Assembly: GCF_001905545.1 (NCBI RefSeq)
Contig: NZ_LIPD01000002.1
Location: forward strand, 558,001 to 622,000
Origin: Streptomyces sp. CB02056
GTDB taxonomy: Bacteria > Actinomycetota > Actinomycetes > Streptomycetales > Streptomycetaceae
Direction: 5' to 3'
Length of the DNA: 64,000 bases
Part shown: positions 47,781 to 57,176 of the stretch, in pieces
How the letters are laid out: the number at the start of each line of letters is the position of its first letter
Position numbering within the stretch: position 1 is the stretch's first letter
Notes under the pieces: generated by a model
The model's input: the letters and a program-made list of their open reading frames with translations, nothing else
What the model was told of the DNA's origin: nothing
Databases searched by the model: none
Translations under genes and position numbers: made by a program

Positions 47781-49547
47781 ATGCGTAGGTCCCGTACCGT
47801 CGCCCTGACCGCGGCCGCAGCCGCCGCCGTCCTGGTCGTGACCGGTTGCACCAGCTCGTCGAAGGACACCGGTTCCGCCTCGTCCTCCGGCACCGGAGGC
47901 GGCTCCGGCGCCAACGCCGCCACCAAGGGCATCGTCAACGCCTCGGACAAGAAGGGCGGGACGGTCACCTACGAGATGAAGGGCACCCCGGACTCGCTCG
48001 ACCCGGGCAACACGTACTACGCGTACATCTACAACTTCTCGCGCCTGTACGCCCGCTCGCTGACCACCTTCAACCCGGCGCCGGGCGACGAGGGCAACAA
48101 GCTCGTCCCCGACCTCGCCGAGTCGATGGGCCAGGTCAGCGCGGACGGCCTGACCTGGACGTACAAGCTGCGCAAGGGCCTGAAGTACGACGACGGCACC
48201 CCGATCTCCTCGAAGGACGTCAAGTACGCCGTCGAGCGCTCGAACTACGCGCTGGACGTGAACTCCAACGGCCCGGTCTACTTCCGCGAGCACCTGGTGG
48301 ACAACGCCACGCCGTACGCCGGCCCGTACAAGGACAAGGAGGGCGGCCTCGACTCGATCGAGACGCCCGACGACACCACGATCGTCTTCCACCTGAAGCA
48401 GCCCTTCGCCGACTTCGACTACCTGGTCAGCGCCCCGCAGACCGCGCCGGTCCCGCAGGCCAAGGACACCGGCTCGGAGTACGTGAAGAAGATCGTCTCC
48501 TCGGGCTCCTACAAGTTCGAGTCCTACGAGGACGGCAAGCAGGCCGTCCTGGTCCCGAACACCAACTGGGACGCGAGCACCGACCCGATCCGCAAGCAGC
48601 TCGCGGACAAGATCGTGCTCCGGATGAACATCGACCAGTCCACCATCGACAAGGACCTGCTGGCCGGCAACGCCCAGGTCGACCTGGTGGGCGGCGGCGT
48701 CGACCCGCAGACCCAGGCGCAGATCCTCCAGAACCAGAAGCTGAAGGCCAGCACCGACAACGCCTACGGCGGCCGCCTGGTCTACATGGCGATCAACTCC
48801 AAGCTCGCGCCGTTCGACAACATCGAGTGCCGCAAGGCCGTGCAGTACGCGGTCGACAAGGTCTCGGTGCAGACCGCCCTCGGCGGCCCGATCCGCGGCC
48901 AGATCGCCAACACGGTGCTCCCGCCGGACATCCCGGGCCACCAGGACTTCAACACGTACGAGACCAAGGACAACAAGGGCGACGAGGCCAAGGCCAAGGA
49001 GGCCCTGAAGGCCTGCGGCAAGGAGGGCGGCATCAACACCGTCCTCTCCGCCCGCACCGAGCGCGCCACCGAGGTCGCCGCGGCCACCTCGATCCAGGCC
49101 GCGCTGAAGAAGGTCGGCATCAACGCCGAGATCCAGCAGTACCCGCAGGGCAAGTACCTCCAGGACAGCGCCGGCTCCCCGCAGTTCGCGGCCGAGCACA
49201 ACATCGGCCTGATGATGATGCAGTGGGGTGCCGACTGGCCGACCGGCTACGGCTTCCTCCAGCAGATCGTCGACGGCCGCACCATCAAGCCGTCCGGCAA
49301 CAACAACCTGGCCCAGCTGGACAACCCCGCGGTCAACAAGCTGCTCGACGACGCCGCGATCAACCCCGACAAGACGGCCCGCGAGAAGATCTACGGCGAC
49401 GTCGACAAGAAGGTCATGGACCAGGCGGTCTACGTCCCGCTGACCTACTTCAAGGTCTTCCTGTACCGCCCGGACAACGCCACCAACGTGGTCTCCACCT
49501 CGGCGTTCTCGGGCGAGTACGACTACCTGAACATCGGCGTCAAGTAA
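47781..49547 (+). CDS. dppA: Peptide ABC importer, solute-binding lipoprotein (DppA/OppA-like)
   Basis: A 588-residue SBP_bac_5 family lipoprotein that captures peptides outside the membrane. ATG 47781 places the signal peptide at once: RRSRTV, a hydrophobic core and the lipobox VVTGC with Cys23. A Ser/Gly linker follows. The binding domain has TYEMKGTPDSLDPGNTYYAY near the start. Upstream in-frame codons (from 47706) would add a tail without function. A 12-bp hairpin after the gene probably lets it be expressed more than the downstream permease and ATPases. Confidence 0.93.
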   Translation: MRRSRTVALTAAAAAAVLVVTGCTSSSKDTGSASSSGTGGGSGANAATKGIVNASDKKGGTVTYEMKGTPDSLDPGNTYYAYIYNFSRLYARSLTTFNPAPGDEGNKLVPDLAESMGQVSADGLTWTYKLRKGLKYDDGTPISSKDVKYAVERSNYALDVNSNGPVYFREHLVDNATPYAGPYKDKEGGLDSIETPDDTTIVFHLKQPFADFDYLVSAPQTAPVPQAKDTGSEYVKKIVSSGSYKFESYEDGKQAVLVPNTNWDASTDPIRKQLADKIVLRMNIDQSTIDKDLLAGNAQVDLVGGGVDPQTQAQILQNQKLKASTDNAYGGRLVYMAINSKLAPFDNIECRKAVQYAVDKVSVQTALGGPIRGQIANTVLPPDIPGHQDFNTYETKDNKGDEAKAKEALKACGKEGGINTVLSARTERATEVAAATSIQAALKKVGINAEIQQYPQGKYLQDSAGSPQFAAEHNIGLMMMQWGADWPTGYGFLQQIVDGRTIKPSGNNNLAQLDNPAVNKLLDDAAINPDKTAREKIYGDVDKKVMDQAVYVPLTYFKVFLYRPDNATNVVSTSAFSGEYDYLNIGVK

Positions 49548-49593
49548 GAGCCTGGCTCCGCATCCCTGAAGGCAGGTGAAGGCAGCGGCGCCC

Positions 49594-49623
49594 GCCGCCG
49601 TCCGGAAGATCCCGGACGGCGGC
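49594..49623 (+). terminator. Attenuating hairpin between binding protein and second permease
   Basis: A perfect 12-bp stem (GCCGCCGTCCGG, 49594-49605; CCGGACGGCGGC, 49612-49623) with loop AAGATC lies 46 bases past the binding-protein stop and 21 bases before the permease start. Such hairpins between binding protein and permease protect the upstream mRNA or terminate part of the transcripts. Confidence 0.65.
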
Positions 49624-49644
49624 GGCCGCCGGAGCCGCCCAACT

Positions 49645-50655
49645 GTGTTTGCCTACATCATCCGCAGGATCTTCGCGGCGGCGATTTTGCTGCTGGTCGT
49701 CAGCGCGGTCACCTTCGCGATCTTCTTCCTGCTCCCGCGCCTCGCGGGCGAGACGGCCGACCAACTGGCCGCCCAGTACATCGGGAAGAACCCGTCGCCG
49801 GACGCGATCGCGGCGGTCAAGCAGAACCTCGGCCTCGACCAGCCGCTGTACACCCAGTACTGGAACTTCCTGAAGGGGCTGGTCAGCGGCGCCGAGTACC
49901 ACTTCGGACCGGAACCGGCCACCTGTCACGTGCCCTGCTTCGGCTACTCCTTCAAGAACCACCTGGAGGTCTGGCCCGAGCTGACCAAGCGGATCCCGAT
50001 CACCATCTCGCTCGCCGCCGGTGCGGCGGTGCTCTGGCTGGTCTCCGGCGTCGCCACCGGCGTCGTCTCCGCCCTGAAGCCGCGGTCGATCTTCGACCGG
50101 CTCTCCATGGGCGTCGCGCTCGCCGGCGTCTCGCTGCCGGTCTTCTTCACCGGCGCGCTGCTGCTCACGCTGTTCAGCTACGAGTGGCCGATCCTGGACA
50201 ACCTGCACTACGTCGACTTCACCGACGACCCGCTGATGTGGGCCCGCAACCTGATCCTGCCCTGGATCTCGCTGGCCTTCCTCTACTCTGCGCTCTACGC
50301 CCGGCTCACCCGCGCCGGGATGCTGGAGACCATGAGCGAGGACTACATCCGCACCGCCCGGGCCAAGGGCCTGGTCGAGCGCAAGGTCGTCGCCCGGCAC
50401 GGGCTGCGCGCCGCGCTCACCCCGATCGTCACGATCTTCGGCATGGACCTCGGGCTGCTGCTCGGCGGCGCGCTGATCACCGAGCAGGTCTTCTCGCTCC
50501 AGGGCGTCGGCCAGTTCGCCGTCCAGGCGATCTCCGACAACGACCTGCCCAAGATCCTCGGCGTCACCCTGCTCGCCGCCTTCTTCATCGTCGCCTGCAA
50601 CCTCGTGGTCGACCTCCTGTACGCCCTCGTCGACCCCCGGGTGAGGCTCTCGTGA
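49645..50655 (+). CDS. dppB: Peptide ABC importer, permease (DppB/OppB-like)
   Basis: A 336-residue permease beginning FAYIIRRIFAAAILLLVVSA, the usual first helix of DppB. GTG 49645 is chosen; an upstream GTG at 49576 would run through the hairpin just before it. The EAA loop is near residue 240 (YIRTARAKGLVERKVVARH). An extra segment between helices 1 and 2 (EYHFGPEPATCHVPCFGYSF) has two cysteines and should face outside. The stop overlaps the next gene's GTG. Confidence 0.92.
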   Translation: MFAYIIRRIFAAAILLLVVSAVTFAIFFLLPRLAGETADQLAAQYIGKNPSPDAIAAVKQNLGLDQPLYTQYWNFLKGLVSGAEYHFGPEPATCHVPCFGYSFKNHLEVWPELTKRIPITISLAAGAAVLWLVSGVATGVVSALKPRSIFDRLSMGVALAGVSLPVFFTGALLLTLFSYEWPILDNLHYVDFTDDPLMWARNLILPWISLAFLYSALYARLTRAGMLETMSEDYIRTARAKGLVERKVVARHGLRAALTPIVTIFGMDLGLLLGGALITEQVFSLQGVGQFAVQAISDNDLPKILGVTLLAAFFIVACNLVVDLLYALVDPRVRLS

Positions 50656-51719
50656 CCGACCTCCAGAAGGACCCGGCGGCCGCGCCCGCCCCGGCCGGCG
50701 ACCCCTTCCTCTCCGTGCGCGACCTGCGGATCCACTTCGACACCGACGACGGCCTGGTCCGCTCGGTGGACGGGGTCAGCTTCGACCTGCACAAGGGGCG
50801 CACCCTCGGCATCGTCGGCGAGTCCGGCTCCGGCAAGTCCGTCACCTCGCTCGGCATCATGGGCCTGCACCGCTCCAAGCGGGCCCGGATCAGCGGCGAG
50901 ATCCGGCTGAACGGCGAGGACCTGATCGCGGCCGGCCCGGACCGGGTGCGCCAACTGCGCGGCCGCGAACTGGCGATGATCTTCCAGGACCCGCTGACCG
51001 CGATGCACCCCTACTACACGGTGGGGCAGCAGATCGTCGAGGCCTACCGGGTGCACCACCCCCAGGCCACCAAGAAGCAGGCCCGGACCCGCGCGGTCGA
51101 GATGCTCGACCGGGTCGGCATCCCGCAGCCGGACCGCCGGGTGGACGACTACCCGCACCAGTTCTCCGGCGGCATGCGCCAGCGCGCCATGATCGCCATG
51201 GCGCTGGTCAACGACCCCTCGCTGCTGATCGCCGACGAGCCCACCACCGCCCTGGACGTCACCGTCCAGGCGCAGATCCTGGACCTCATCCGCGACCTCC
51301 AGGAGGAGTTCGGCTCCGCGGTCATCATCATCACCCACGACCTCGGGGTGGTCGCCGAACTGGCCGACGACATCCTGGTCATGTACGGCGGCAAGTGCGT
51401 CGAGCGCGGCCCGGCCGAGACCCTCTTCGACGCGCCCGAGCACCCGTACACCTGGGGCCTGCTGGGCTCGATGCCGCGACTGGACCGGGAACTCCAGGAC
51501 CGGCTGGTGCCGGTCAAGGGCACCCCGCCCAGCCTGATCAACGTGCCGTCCGGCTGCGCCTTCCACCCGCGCTGCCCGTACGCCGCCCTGACCGACGGGC
51601 GCTCCACGAGCGAGGTCCCGGCACTGGCCGAGGCCGTGCCCGGGCACTTCGCGGCCTGCCACCTGGCGGCCGGCGAGCGGCACCGCATCTTCGCCGAAGA
51701 GATCGCGCCCCGGCTGTGA
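50652..51719 (+). CDS. dppD: Peptide ABC importer, ATPase (DppD-like)
   Basis: A 355-residue cytoplasmic ATPase. GTG 50652 overlaps the permease stop (GTGA), so it is coupled. Walker A GESGSGKS, signature FSGGMRQR, Walker [13 protein letters not shown]; the C-terminal oligopeptide-transporter domain (about residues 265-340) has FHPRCPYA and ACHLA cysteines. It works as a heterodimer with the next gene. Confidence 0.94.
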   Translation: MTDLQKDPAAAPAPAGDPFLSVRDLRIHFDTDDGLVRSVDGVSFDLHKGRTLGIVGESGSGKSVTSLGIMGLHRSKRARISGEIRLNGEDLIAAGPDRVRQLRGRELAMIFQDPLTAMHPYYTVGQQIVEAYRVHHPQATKKQARTRAVEMLDRVGIPQPDRRVDDYPHQFSGGMRQRAMIAMALVNDPSLLIADEPTTALDVTVQAQILDLIRDLQEEFGSAVIIITHDLGVVAELADDILVMYGGKCVERGPAETLFDAPEHPYTWGLLGSMPRLDRELQDRLVPVKGTPPSLINVPSGCAFHPRCPYAALTDGRSTSEVPALAEAVPGHFAACHLAAGERHRIFAEEIAPRL

Positions 51720-51753
51720 GCCCGGCCTCGTACCACCTTTCTGGAGAGAACCG

Positions 51754-52818
51754 ATGACGGACACTCAGGCGGCTCCGACCCCGCGGTCGGCACCCGCCCC
51801 CGGCCGTGAGCCGCTGCTGAAGGTGGCCGGCCTGACCCGGCACTTCCCGATCCGCGGCGGGCTGCTGCGGCGCCAGACCGGCGCGGTGCGGGCCGTCGAC
51901 GGCATCGACTTCACCGTCAACGCCGGCGAGACGCTGGGCGTCGTGGGCGAGTCCGGCTGCGGCAAGTCGACCATGGGCCGACTGGTCACCCGGCTCGACG
52001 AACCGACCGGCGGGACCATCGAGTTCGAGGGCACCGACATCAGCCACCTGAGCGTCGGGGCGATGCGGCCGCTGCGCCGCGACATCCAGATGATCTTCCA
52101 GGACCCGTACTCCTCGCTGAACCCCCGGCACACCGTCGGCACCATCGTCGGCGCGCCGTTCCGGCTCCAGAACGCGGTGCCCGAGGGCGGCCTCAAGAAG
52201 GCCGTCCAGGAGCTGCTGGAGCTGTGCGGGCTCAGCCCCGAGCACTACAACCGCTACCCGCACGAGTTCTCCGGCGGCCAGCGCCAGCGCATCGGCATCG
52301 CCCGGGCGCTCGCGCTGAAGCCGAAGATGATCATCGCGGACGAGCCGGTCTCCGCCCTGGACGTGTCGATCCAGGCGCAGGTGGTCAACCTGCTGGACGA
52401 CCTCCAGCAGGAGCTCGGGCTGACCTACCTGATCATCGCGCACGACCTCTCGGTGGTCCGGCACGTCTCGGACCGGGTCGCGGTGATGTACCTCGGCAAG
52501 ATCGTGGAGATCGCCGACCGGGACTCGCTCTACCGCAGCCCGATGCACCCGTACACCAACGCGCTGATGTCCGCCGTGCCCGTCCCGGACCCGCGCCGCC
52601 GCCAGCGCGCGGGCCGCGACCGGATCCTGCTCAAGGGCGACGTCCCCTCGCCGATCAACCCGCCCAGCGGCTGCCGCTTCCGCACCCGGTGCTGGAAGGC
52701 GCAGGACGTGTGCGCGAGCCAGGAGCCGCCGCTGGCGGTGCTCGAGACCGGGCACCAGGTGGCGTGCCACTTCCCAGAGAACGCTCCGGGGAACGCTCCG
52801 GCCGACGCCAAGGCCTGA
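51754..52818 (+). CDS. dppF: Peptide ABC importer, ATPase (DppF-like)
   Basis: A 354-residue ATPase paired with the preceding gene. ATG 51754 has GGAGAG 6 bases upstream. Walker [10 protein letters not shown], signature [15 protein letters not shown], Walker [12 protein letters not shown]; the C-terminal domain has [13 protein letters not shown] and VACHFPEN cysteines. It ends the five-gene operon and a strong terminator follows. Confidence 0.94.
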   Translation: MTDTQAAPTPRSAPAPGREPLLKVAGLTRHFPIRGGLLRRQTGAVRAVDGIDFTVNAGETLGVVGESGCGKSTMGRLVTRLDEPTGGTIEFEGTDISHLSVGAMRPLRRDIQMIFQDPYSSLNPRHTVGTIVGAPFRLQNAVPEGGLKKAVQELLELCGLSPEHYNRYPHEFSGGQRQRIGIARALALKPKMIIADEPVSALDVSIQAQVVNLLDDLQQELGLTYLIIAHDLSVVRHVSDRVAVMYLGKIVEIADRDSLYRSPMHPYTNALMSAVPVPDPRRRQRAGRDRILLKGDVPSPINPPSGCRFRTRCWKAQDVCASQEPPLAVLETGHQVACHFPENAPGNAPADAKA

Positions 52819-52836
52819 GGTCCCCGCACGGACGCG

Positions 52837-52876
52837 AGAGGCCGCCCGCCCCGGACCCCCGGGGCGGGCGGCCTCT
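52837..52876. terminator. Terminator of the peptide importer operon
   Basis: A 16-bp perfect stem (52837-52852 and 52861-52876; arm AGAGGCCGCCCGCCCC) with an 8-base loop, also near the end of the convergent acyltransferase gene. Confidence 0.85.
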
Positions 52877-52907
52877 TCGGTGTCCGCGTCCCAGGCGTCC
52901 GGGCGCC

Positions 52908-54263
52908 TCAGACGCCCGCGGCCGACACCGGTTCGGGCCTCGGCGCCGGTTCGCGCGGGCCCGGGGCGGGGGCCGGGAAGCGGCGGTCCAGCGCCCGGAC
53001 CACCCGGCGGCCGAGGCGCTGGAACGGGATCTCGACCAGCCGGTACGACAGGTACGAGAGCACCACGAGCGCCCCCAGGTAGCCGAGGGTGAGCGCGGCC
53101 TGCCCCGTCGGCCCGACGATCGGCGGGTAGCCCTGGAGCCTCCAGCCGACGAAGTACATCAGCGGCCCGTGCAGCAGGTAGACCGAGAAGCTGATCGTGC
53201 CGAGCCCGCTCAGCCAGCGCGGGAAGCGGCGCCGGCGCAGCAGCATGGCCGCCGCGAACAGGGCCCAGGCGGCCAGGTAGGCGAGGGAGAAGGACTGCCA
53301 CGAAGGGGTCCAGGTGTGCCAGAGCGCGGTGTCCCGGTTGTACAGGTAGCCGACCGTGACGCCGGCGACGACCACGAAGGCGCAGCAGAGCAGGGCCGGG
53401 AGCCGGTCGAGCAGGCCGTGCTCCAGCCGGTACAGCACGGTGCCGGCGAACATCGTCGCGAAGATCAGCATGGTCTCGAAGCCGGTGCTCCGGTTGTTCA
53501 CCGTGATCAGGACCAGGCCCAGGCCGCCGAGCAGCAGCGCGCCCCAACGGGTCAGGTCCGGACGGGCGGTGGCGATGCAGGCCATCGCCATCAGCACCAC
53601 GATCCCGGCCACCGCCACCAGGTGCCTGGTGGCCGGCAGGTCCACCGAGATCCCGCCGATCGGCAGCCAGGTGCCGAGCACCAGGGCGACGGACGCGAAG
53701 CCGACCGCGATCGGCGCGCTGTTCCGGTGCCACCCCCGGACGAACAGCGCGCACACGAAGTAGTAGAAGACCATCTCGTAGGTGAGCGACCACATCACGC
53801 CGATGGCGCTGGGCACCCCCACCAGGTCCTGGAGCAGCAGGCCGTTGGCGGCGAGCGACAGCACCGGGTGGTCGAAGGGGAAGCTCTGGACGATCTGGCC
53901 GCCGCGGGGCAGCACCAGCAGGCTCACCACGATCGTGACGGCCACCGCGGGGTAGATGCGGAAGAGCCGTCCGGTCCAGAACGCCCGGACGTCGCCGCGC
54001 CGTTCCAGCGACGCCGGGATGATGTACCCGCTGACCAGGAAGAACAGCATCACGCCGAAGAAGCCGAGGTCCAGCTGGCGCGGCACCCGGTCCGCGTGGG
54101 GGATCTTGCCGAGCAGTCCGAAGTGGTGCATGGCGACGGCGAGGGCGGCGACGCCGCGCAGCGCGTCGAGCCAGCCGAGCCTGGCGGAGGCGGGCGGTTC
54201 CGGCGGCGACTTCGACGGTTCCGGCGGTGACGCCGGGGCCGACCTGGGCTTCACGAGCTTCAC
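52908..54263 (-). CDS. Membrane acyltransferase (Acyl_transf_3 family)
   Basis: A 451-residue membrane O-acyltransferase with ten or so helices. The N-terminal motif LGWLDALRGVAALAVAMHH contains the RGxAAL-like arginine and catalytic histidine, and FFLVSGYIIPASLERR is the second conserved segment. Such enzymes acylate sugars, lipids, antibiotics or cell-wall polymers. The first 30 residues are Pro/Ser/Glu-rich. GTG 54263 is without a ribosome-binding site; a second GTG 9 bases on is possible. No glycan genes are adjacent to suggest the acceptor. Confidence 0.85.
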   Translation of the reverse strand: MKLVKPRSAPASPPEPSKSPPEPPASARLGWLDALRGVAALAVAMHHFGLLGKIPHADRVPRQLDLGFFGVMLFFLVSGYIIPASLERRGDVRAFWTGRLFRIYPAVAVTIVVSLLVLPRGGQIVQSFPFDHPVLSLAANGLLLQDLVGVPSAIGVMWSLTYEMVFYYFVCALFVRGWHRNSAPIAVGFASVALVLGTWLPIGGISVDLPATRHLVAVAGIVVLMAMACIATARPDLTRWGALLLGGLGLVLITVNNRSTGFETMLIFATMFAGTVLYRLEHGLLDRLPALLCCAFVVVAGVTVGYLYNRDTALWHTWTPSWQSFSLAYLAAWALFAAAMLLRRRRFPRWLSGLGTISFSVYLLHGPLMYFVGWRLQGYPPIVGPTGQAALTLGYLGALVVLSYLSYRLVEIPFQRLGRRVVRALDRRFPAPAPGPREPAPRPEPVSAAGV

Positions 54264-54392
54264 AGGCGGAGGCTAGCCGAGCCGCTCCGGCCGGACGGCG
54301 CGCAAGCCGTCCGGCACCCTTCCGGCGGTGCGTTCGCATCCAGAGAACGGACGTTCACCGGCACATCCGTGCACATCGGGTACACATGGACG

Positions 54393-55052
54393 GTGACATC
54401 CCAGCTCTTCCCGACCGACGTCCAGCAGTCGCTGGACCTCGTCGGCATCTTCGTCTTCGCCCTCTCCGGGGGCCTGCTCGCCGTCCGCAAGAACATGGAC
54501 ATCTTCGGCATCTGTGTACTGGCGGAGGTCACCGCCCTCGGCGGCGGCGTGATGCGCGACCTGGTGATCGGCGCGACCCCGGTCGCCGCGTTCACCAACC
54601 TCGGCTACTTCGTGACCCCGCTGGGCGCCGCCCTGGTGGTGTTCTTCCTGCACCCGGAGGTCGAGCGGATCAACCGGGCGGTGCAGACCCTGGACGCCCT
54701 CGGGCTCGGGCTGTTCTGCGTGACCGGCACCGCCAAGGCCCACGACTTCGGGCTCGGCGCCGTCGCCGCGATCGCGCTCGGCATGGTGACCGCGGCCGGC
54801 GGCGGCGTGATCCGCGACATACTCGCCGGGGAGATCCCCTCGCTGCTGCGCTGGGACCGGGAGATCTACGCCGTCCCCGCCCTGGTCGGCGCCACCGTCG
54901 TCGCCCTGCTGATCGCCACCGACCGGCTCACCGGCGTGACCGGCACCGCCGCCGCGCTCACCGCCTTCGGGCTGCGGATGCTCGCCCTGAAGTACGGCTG
55001 GCGTGCCCCGCGGGCCTGGCACCGCAACGGTTCTCGCACCAGCGAGGAGTAG
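54393..55052 (+). CDS. TRIC-type cation channel protein (UPF0126)
   Basis: A 219-residue membrane protein with seven helices in two repeats, each with a GGG-(V/I)-(M/I)RD-type motif (ALGGGVMRDLVIG and AAGGGVIRDILAGEIP). Prokaryotic TRIC homologues are trimeric monovalent cation channels. GTG 54393 is chosen because family members start just before LFP; GTG 54369 is possible. Its last 95 bases overlap the 3' end of the convergent IclR gene, so the two mRNAs are antisense there. Confidence 0.85.
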   Translation: MTSQLFPTDVQQSLDLVGIFVFALSGGLLAVRKNMDIFGICVLAEVTALGGGVMRDLVIGATPVAAFTNLGYFVTPLGAALVVFFLHPEVERINRAVQTLDALGLGLFCVTGTAKAHDFGLGAVAAIALGMVTAAGGGVIRDILAGEIPSLLRWDREIYAVPALVGATVVALLIATDRLTGVTGTAAALTAFGLRMLALKYGWRAPRAWHRNGSRTSEE

Positions 55053-55725
55053 GCGAGCCGCCGTACGCGAGCGAGATCGCCTCGGCCGTGCAGAGCAGTT
55101 CCGGCACCATCCTGGCCAGTTCGGCCGGCGGAACCTCGCTCGCCGGGGCGCTCAGCGCGCAGGCCGCGACCGTCCGCCCGCCGCTGCCCGCGACCGGCGC
55201 GGCCACGCAGGTCACCGGCTCCCGGTGCTCGCGCGACTCGGCCGCCCAGCCCCGGCGGCGCACCGCCGCCAGCTCGGGCTCCGCGCGGGCGTCGTCCGCG
55301 GACAGCCCGGCGAGCAGCACCCGGCCGACCGCCGTCCCGTCGACCGGGGCCCGGCGCCCGATCCGGGACGGCTCCGCGCCCGGCGGCCCGGCCACCTCGT
55401 CCAGGTAGAGCACCTCGCCGTCGTGCAGCACGGCGAGCCGGACGGTGTAGCCGCAGCGGGCGTTGAGCGCGGCCAGGTACGGCGCGGCGACCTGCCGGAC
55501 GTCGAAGTCCTCCAGCGCGCGGTGGGCCAGCGAGAGCACCCGGCCGCCGATCCGGTAGCGCAGGTCCGGCTGGCGGCGGGCGAAGCCGTGCTCCTCCAGG
55601 GTGCGCAGCAGCCGCAGGGCGGTGGACTTGTGCACCCCGAGGCTGCTGGCGGCCTGCTCCAGCGAGAGCGGTGCGTCGCCGAGCGCGTCGAGCAGGGTCA
55701 GCGCGCGGTCGACCGACTGCGACAT
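54958..55725 (-). CDS. IclR-family transcriptional regulator
   Basis: A 255-residue regulator. The N-terminal winged helix ([40 protein letters not shown]) and the C-terminal effector domain (to about residue 223) are typical. ATG 55725 has GGGGAA 5 bases upstream. The final 30 residues ([16 protein letters not shown] onward) are Arg/Ala-rich and encoded in the overlap with the TRIC gene; they lie beyond the usual family end. The ligand and targets are unknown; a GGTAC-N6-GTACC repeat upstream could be its operator. Confidence 0.88.
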   Translation of the reverse strand: MSQSVDRALTLLDALGDAPLSLEQAASSLGVHKSTALRLLRTLEEHGFARRQPDLRYRIGGRVLSLAHRALEDFDVRQVAAPYLAALNARCGYTVRLAVLHDGEVLYLDEVAGPPGAEPSRIGRRAPVDGTAVGRVLLAGLSADDARAEPELAAVRRRGWAAESREHREPVTCVAAPVAGSGGRTVAACALSAPASEVPPAELARMVPELLCTAEAISLAYGGSPTPRWCENRCGARPAGHASRTSGRASAARRR

Positions 55726-55784
55726 GGCGTTCCCCGTGGATCCGGCTGACTGGTGGCGTCAGGCTAACCGCTGGGTGGCTCAGT

Positions 55785-55800
55785 GGTACAAACCAGTACC
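55785..55800. promoter_or_regulatory. Inverted repeat GGTAC-N6-GTACC before iclR
   Basis: Arms at 55785-55789 and 55796-55800 in the 180-base divergent gap between the IclR and cysteine desulfurase genes, in a less GC-rich patch. IclR proteins commonly bind such short symmetric sites and regulate themselves. Confidence 0.4.
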
Positions 55801-55906
55801 GGACGCGGCCGTCCGGCCGTGGTGCGTCCGGCCCGTGCGGGCGGTGGCTGGATCGGTGCCCCGGGCCGGAACCCCGCTCCGTGCGGCGCTCTACAATCGG
55901 ATGGTT

Positions 55907-57088
55907 ATGCCATACCTGGACCATGCGGCGACCACGCCGATGCTGCCCGAGGCGATCGCCGCGATGACGGCGCACCTGGGGGTGGTCGGCAACGCCTCGG
56001 CCCTGCACGCGGCCGGCCGCCGGGCCCGCCGGGTGGTCGAGGAGTCCCGGGAGTCGCTGGCCGAGTCGCTGGGCGCCCGCCCCAGCGAGATCGTGCTCAC
56101 CGGCGGCGGCACCGAGTCCGACAACCTCGCGGTCAAGGGCCTGTACTGGGCCCGCCGGGACGCAGACCCGGCCCGCACCCGGGTGCTGTGCAGCCCGGTC
56201 GAGCACCACGCGGTGCTGGACGCGGTGCACTGGCTCTCCGAGCACGAGGGCGCCGCCGTCGAGTACCTGCCGGTCGACGAGCACGGCCGGGTGCACCCCG
56301 AGGCGCTGCGGTCCGCGATCGAACGCGACCCGGCGTCGGTGGCGCTGGTCACCGTGATGTGGGCCAACAACGAGGTCGGCACCGTCCAGCCGGTCCGCGA
56401 ACTGACCGCCGTGGCGGCCGAGTACGGCATCCCCGTGCACGCCGACGCGGTGCAGGCGCTCGGTCAGGTCCCGGTCTCCTTCGCCGAATCCGGCCTCACC
56501 GCGCTCACCGTCACCGGACACAAGATCGGCGGCCCGTTCGGCATCGGCGCGCTGCTGCTCTCCCGGGGCGCCGCGCCCGTACCGCTGCTGCACGGCGGCG
56601 GGCAGGAGCGCGACGTGCGCTCCGGCACCCTGGACGCCCCCGGCGCGGCCGGCTTCGCGGCCGCCGCCGCGATCGCCGTCGAACGGCGGGCCGAGCACAC
56701 CGTCACGCTGGGCGCGCTGCGGGACGAACTGGTGGCCTCGGTGCTGGACGCCGTCCCCGACGCGATCCTCAACGGCGACCCGTCCGCGGCCGGGCGGCTG
56801 CCCGCCAACGCGCACTTCTCCTTCCCCGGCTGCGAGGGCGACGCCCTGCTGATGCTGCTGGACGCCCAGGGCATCGAGTGCTCGACCGGCTCCGCCTGCT
56901 CCGCCGGGGTGCCGCAACCCAGCCACGTGCTGCTCGCGATGGGCGTCGACCCGCTGCTGGCGCGCGCGTCGCTGCGGTTCTCGCTCGGGCACACCTCGGT
57001 GCGGGAGGACGTGACGGCGCTGGCGGCGGCCATCGGGCCGGCGGTGCAGCGGGCGCGCAACGCCGGGCTGGCCTCCGTCCGGCGCTGA
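55907..57088 (+). CDS. Cysteine desulfurase (IscS/NifS-like)
   Basis: Provides persulfide sulfur, here most likely for tRNA thiolation by the MnmA encoded 88 bases downstream. 393 residues; PLP lysine Lys206 ([12 protein letters not shown]) and the catalytic Cys331 (STGSACSAG). Two in-frame ATGs (55901, 55907) are possible. A -10-like TACAAT at 55892-55897 ends 9 bases before the second, so the mRNA would be leaderless or nearly so. Start [12 protein letters not shown] is the normal family beginning, supporting 55907. Confidence 0.95.
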   Translation: MPYLDHAATTPMLPEAIAAMTAHLGVVGNASALHAAGRRARRVVEESRESLAESLGARPSEIVLTGGGTESDNLAVKGLYWARRDADPARTRVLCSPVEHHAVLDAVHWLSEHEGAAVEYLPVDEHGRVHPEALRSAIERDPASVALVTVMWANNEVGTVQPVRELTAVAAEYGIPVHADAVQALGQVPVSFAESGLTALTVTGHKIGGPFGIGALLLSRGAAPVPLLHGGGQERDVRSGTLDAPGAAGFAAAAAIAVERRAEHTVTLGALRDELVASVLDAVPDAILNGDPSAAGRLPANAHFSFPGCEGDALLMLLDAQGIECSTGSACSAGVPQPSHVLLAMGVDPLLARASLRFSLGHTSVREDVTALAAAIGPAVQRARNAGLASVRR

Positions 57089-57133
57089 TCCCGGCCGTGC
57101 GGCGCCGTTCCCGGCCGTCCGGCGCTGATCCCG
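57077..57133 (+). repeat. 17-bp direct repeat at the 3' end of the desulfurase gene
   Basis: GTCCGGCGCTGATCCCG occurs at 57077-57093 (including the stop codon) and again at 57117-57133, a 40-base period, with a weaker version between. It looks like local duplication of the gene end. Confidence 0.7.
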
Positions 57134-57176
57134 TCTTCCGGGAACAGCCGGGCCACCCCGTACCCTTGTTGCCATC

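Noticed and set aside
49576..49644. N-terminal extension of the DppB permease
   Set aside because: It would run through a perfect hairpin and adds KIPDGGGRR-like residues not expected before the first membrane helix; GTG 49645 fits the family start.
55907..57088. Cysteine desulfurase as encapsulin cargo (family 2A type)
   Set aside because: It starts directly at the catalytic fold ([12 protein letters not shown]) without a disordered targeting tail, is 42 kb from the shell gene and pairs with mnmA instead.
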